DNA of 33,525 nt from a virus, in IMG/VR virus record IMGVR_UViG_3300025647_000144, positions 1 to 33,525 of that record, one strand, 5' to 3'. The translations under genes and the position numbers were made by a program. How positions within the stretch are numbered: position 1 is the first letter of the stretch; each line of letters begins with the position of its first letter. Positions 32,335-33,525 of this stretch are shown piece after piece. The notes beneath the pieces are model-generated. The model had not been told where the DNA came from. It did not search any database and saw nothing but the letters and a program-made list of their open reading frames with translations.

Positions 32335-33525
32335 CACGTATCTCCATAGGTGTAAGCTGTGCCTGCCTCGCAGGCCACGGGCAGGTCGGGCGCCCAAGTG
32401 GGGGCGGTGGACATGATGGCCACGATGTCCTTCTCCGCCTGCTCTGCCTGATCCTCTGGCACTATGCAGACGTTCTCGTCGTGGACTTGGAAGGCGACGT
32501 GGTACCCGGCGTCCCTGATTGCCAGCATCTGCTCGGCCACCACGATGCGGGCCAGCGCTTGGGTGCAGTTGTGCACTATGAAAGGTCCCGAAGAACCTCG
32601 GACCACGAAGCGCGAGTTGGGTCCAGCGTTGCGGAGGTCATAGACAGGTTCCGGTGCCACCGATAGAGCAACGTCGACTTCGGCACGCCCGTCAGATTGT
32701 GTGCTTTGGTCAGGTCCACAGATAGAGCCCCGCGTCTGTTCCCAGCCTGCACGGTGTGGGATGTCCAGCGGCAGTTCTTGGGTGTGTAGTCCCCGTCGTT
32801 GTCCTTTCGGTCCAGTGTCAGACCAGACTGGTAGGCGGGGCCCATGTCCCGCCAGAACGCCGCGAAGGAGGCGTCCCACTCCGGGCATACCCTGATCCCG
32901 CGTGCCCCGTAGTTGCGCCACGCTTGGTGCGAGGGCAGCCGGCACCGGTCCCGCATGGAGCGCCATACCCAGTAGGCCGGGTGATTGGTCATGCCGTGAG
33001 TCTTGTTCGCCGCCGCCGCCATGCAGCCGCACGAGGAACTCCCGCCACGCCGTGCCCACTTCTCCGCACCACTGGCTACGCGCGTCACCTCCGTCCCGCA
33101 TATGCACTGGAATACCCACAGTGAACGGCGACCGTTCGTGCCCTGATACCGTACTCCCGTCAGGTAACCAAAAGTCTGACCTGTATAGTCCTTCGCACGA
33201 TGATGCACGGCGCCACCCTTTCTCGGTTAGGACCTCATGGTCCGGGGTCATGCGGACCCCATCGAGTTTGGTAGTAGACTGTTCGCCTTGACTAATCAAC
33301 CCGTCATGCTGCACCCATTGCACGCCATCCCAGAGTTGGTCGTCAGCCTGCACGCCTACGATCGGAGTCCACCCCCGCTGGGTAAGTACTTGTGTGTCGC
33401 CAGCCAAACAGTTCTCCACCACCATCGCGCCGTAGATGCGGCTCTGGCCGGGGATCGTGCCCTTGTCCGCGTCCTTCGTGTCGCCAGCCAACCGAGCCTT
33501 CATAGCTCTGTCAAACATGCGCCTG
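32334..33525 (-). CDS. Family A DNA polymerase, C-terminal part, interrupted by an intein (5' end outside window)
   Basis: Reading leftward from the window edge, 38 residues of N-extein (MKARLAGDTKDADKG, then GQSRIYGAMVVEN) are followed by a 281-aa intein and 77 residues of C-extein: CTQALARIVVAEQMLAI, then VAFQVHDENVCIVPED. HDE is motif C of family A (Pol I/T7-like) polymerases, carrying a catalytic aspartate; VEN-CTQALAR is the conserved helix just before it. Removal of the intein restores a continuous polymerase with EN joined to CTQ. The enzyme replicates the phage genome. The stop TGA 32336-32334 overlaps the Cas4-like start. Motifs A and B and the exonuclease domain, if any, lie beyond the window. 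Confidence 0.85.
   Translation of the reverse strand, partial: RRMFDRAMKARLAGDTKDADKGTIPGQSRIYGAMVVENCLAGDTQVLTQRGWTPIVGVQADDQLWDGVQWVQHDGLISQGEQSTTKLDGVRMTPDHEVLTEKGWRRASSCEGLYRSDFWLPDGSTVSGHERSPFTVGIPVHMRDGGDARSQWCGEVGTAWREFLVRLHGGGGEQDSRHDQSPGLLGMALHAGPVPAALAPSVAQLRGTRDQGMPGVGRLLRGVLAGHGPRLPVWSDTGPKGQRRGLHTQELPLDIPHRAGWEQTRGSICGPDQSTQSDGRAEVDVALSVAPEPVYDLRNAGPNSRFVVRGSSGPFIVHNCTQALARIVVAEQMLAIRDAGYHVAFQVHDENVCIVPEDQAEQAEKDIVAIMSTAPTWAPDLPVACEAGTAYTYGDT
32568..33410 (-). mobile_element. Intein in DNA polymerase with open frame through a nested endonuclease gene
   Basis: A 281-aa Hint-type intein. Block A is CLAGDTQVLTQRGWTPI with the nucleophile Cys1; block B is GVRMTPDHEVLT with T55 and H58 (TxxH). 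Block F is VYDLRNAGPNSRFVVRG and block G is GPFIVHN, ending His280-Asn281 before Cys+1. All canonical class 1 splicing residues are present, so it is probably active. Residues about 68-255 do not look like protein of any family: they are the out-of-frame reading of the homing endonuclease gene at 32576-33208. The intein therefore carries its endonuclease as a separate overlapping gene instead of a fused domain. Confidence 0.85.
32576..33208 (-). CDS. HNH-like homing endonuclease, nested out of frame inside the intein
   Basis: A 210-aa protein of a family common as free-standing mobile endonucleases in phages. The N-terminus has KDYTGQTFGYLTG, then a zinc-ribbon-like region (FQCICG ... SCGC). 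The core is HGMTNHPAYWVWRSMRDRC, NYGARGIRVCPEWDASFAAF, RDMGP and LTLDRKDNDGDYTPKNCRW, the diagnostic pattern with the D-R...N...NCRW catalytic-like segment. A C-terminal HTH-like part (NLTGVPKSTLLYRWHRN) may bind DNA. Start is GTG 33208 with a GAGAAAGGG site upstream and an in-frame TAA before it; stop is TAG 32578-32576. The frame is shifted by one from the intein. It would cut intein-less polymerase genes to spread the element. Confidence 0.85.
   Translation of the reverse strand: MHHRAKDYTGQTFGYLTGVRYQGTNGRRSLWVFQCICGTEVTRVASGAEKWARRGGSSSCGCMAAAANKTHGMTNHPAYWVWRSMRDRCRLPSHQAWRNYGARGIRVCPEWDASFAAFWRDMGPAYQSGLTLDRKDNDGDYTPKNCRWTSHTVQAGNRRGALSVDLTKAHNLTGVPKSTLLYRWHRNLSMTSATLDPTRASWSEVLRDLS

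Noticed and set aside
32576-33208. Endonuclease out of frame because of sequencing errors
   Set aside because: Two opposite errors would be needed at nearly exact domain borders. The endonuclease frame also has its own upstream TAA, GTG with ribosome site, and TAG stop. Still worth checking with reads.
32568-33410. Group I intron carrying an endonuclease gene
   Set aside because: The flanking sequence reads directly as Hint blocks A, B, F and G with Cys1, TPDH, HN and Cys+1 in the polymerase frame. That is protein splicing, and an intron would not need an open frame.
1-33525. tRNA genes, promoters with clear consensus, integrase or attachment sites
   Set aside because: None could be recognised by eye. 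Gaps are too short for tRNAs, and phage-specific promoters cannot be identified without a known RNA polymerase.

Overview
The window is a dense, GC-rich piece of a tailed-phage genome, with no RNA genes and no intergenic gap longer than about 45 bases. It has two convergent gene blocks. Bases 2-24717 (plus strand) hold late genes: tail and fibre proteins, a lysis cassette and virion or ejection proteins. Bases 24714-33525 (minus strand) hold DNA replication and processing genes. The blocks meet tail to tail and share the four bases CTAG at 24714-24717. Terminase, portal and major capsid genes are not in the window, and both edge genes are cut.

Plus strand, left to right: the end of a large beta-helix tail protein (2-1996); two small tail proteins (1998-2659); a collagen-like fibre (2656-3666); a six-unit kelch-like repeat protein (3666-4586); a 262-aa conserved unknown (4588-5376); a tail assembly chaperone-like protein (5377-5814); a GT2 glycosyltransferase with TPR-like tail (5811-6875); a second collagen-like, glycine-rich fibre paralogous to the first (6877-8400); a heme-oxygenase-like protein (8439-8948); a lysis cassette of holin-like protein, membrane-anchored M15 endopeptidase and Rz/Rz1-type spanins (8935-10138); a 33-aa cysteine-rich protein; a large nozzle-like tail protein (10233-12665); and five further virion proteins. 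The last of these is a 2508-aa polyvalent-type protein with a zincin-like HETLGH motif (17191-24717).

Minus strand, in transcription order from the right edge: the C-terminal part of a family A DNA polymerase interrupted by an intein; a Cas4/RecB-like nuclease; a VRR-NUC nuclease; an SNF2/DEAD helicase; two small conserved proteins; an 80-aa protein resembling the Acb2/Tad1 cyclic-nucleotide sponge family; a putative ssDNA-binding protein with acidic tail; a small HTH protein; and a primase-helicase. Most genes overlap by 1-50 bases, so translation is probably coupled along each block.

The most unusual object is the polymerase intein (32568-33410). A complete HNH-like homing endonuclease gene (32576-33208) lies inside it in a different reading frame, with its own GTG start, an upstream in-frame stop and a terminator codon only eight bases before the intein end. 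The intein frame stays open through the entire endonuclease gene.

Host: not determined. The kelch-like and beta-helix tail genes resemble those of marine cyanophages, while the membrane tail of the M15 endopeptidase resembles lysis proteins of alphaproteobacterial phages. A virulent phage of an aquatic Gram-negative bacterium (spanins imply an outer membrane) fits best; no integrase is seen.
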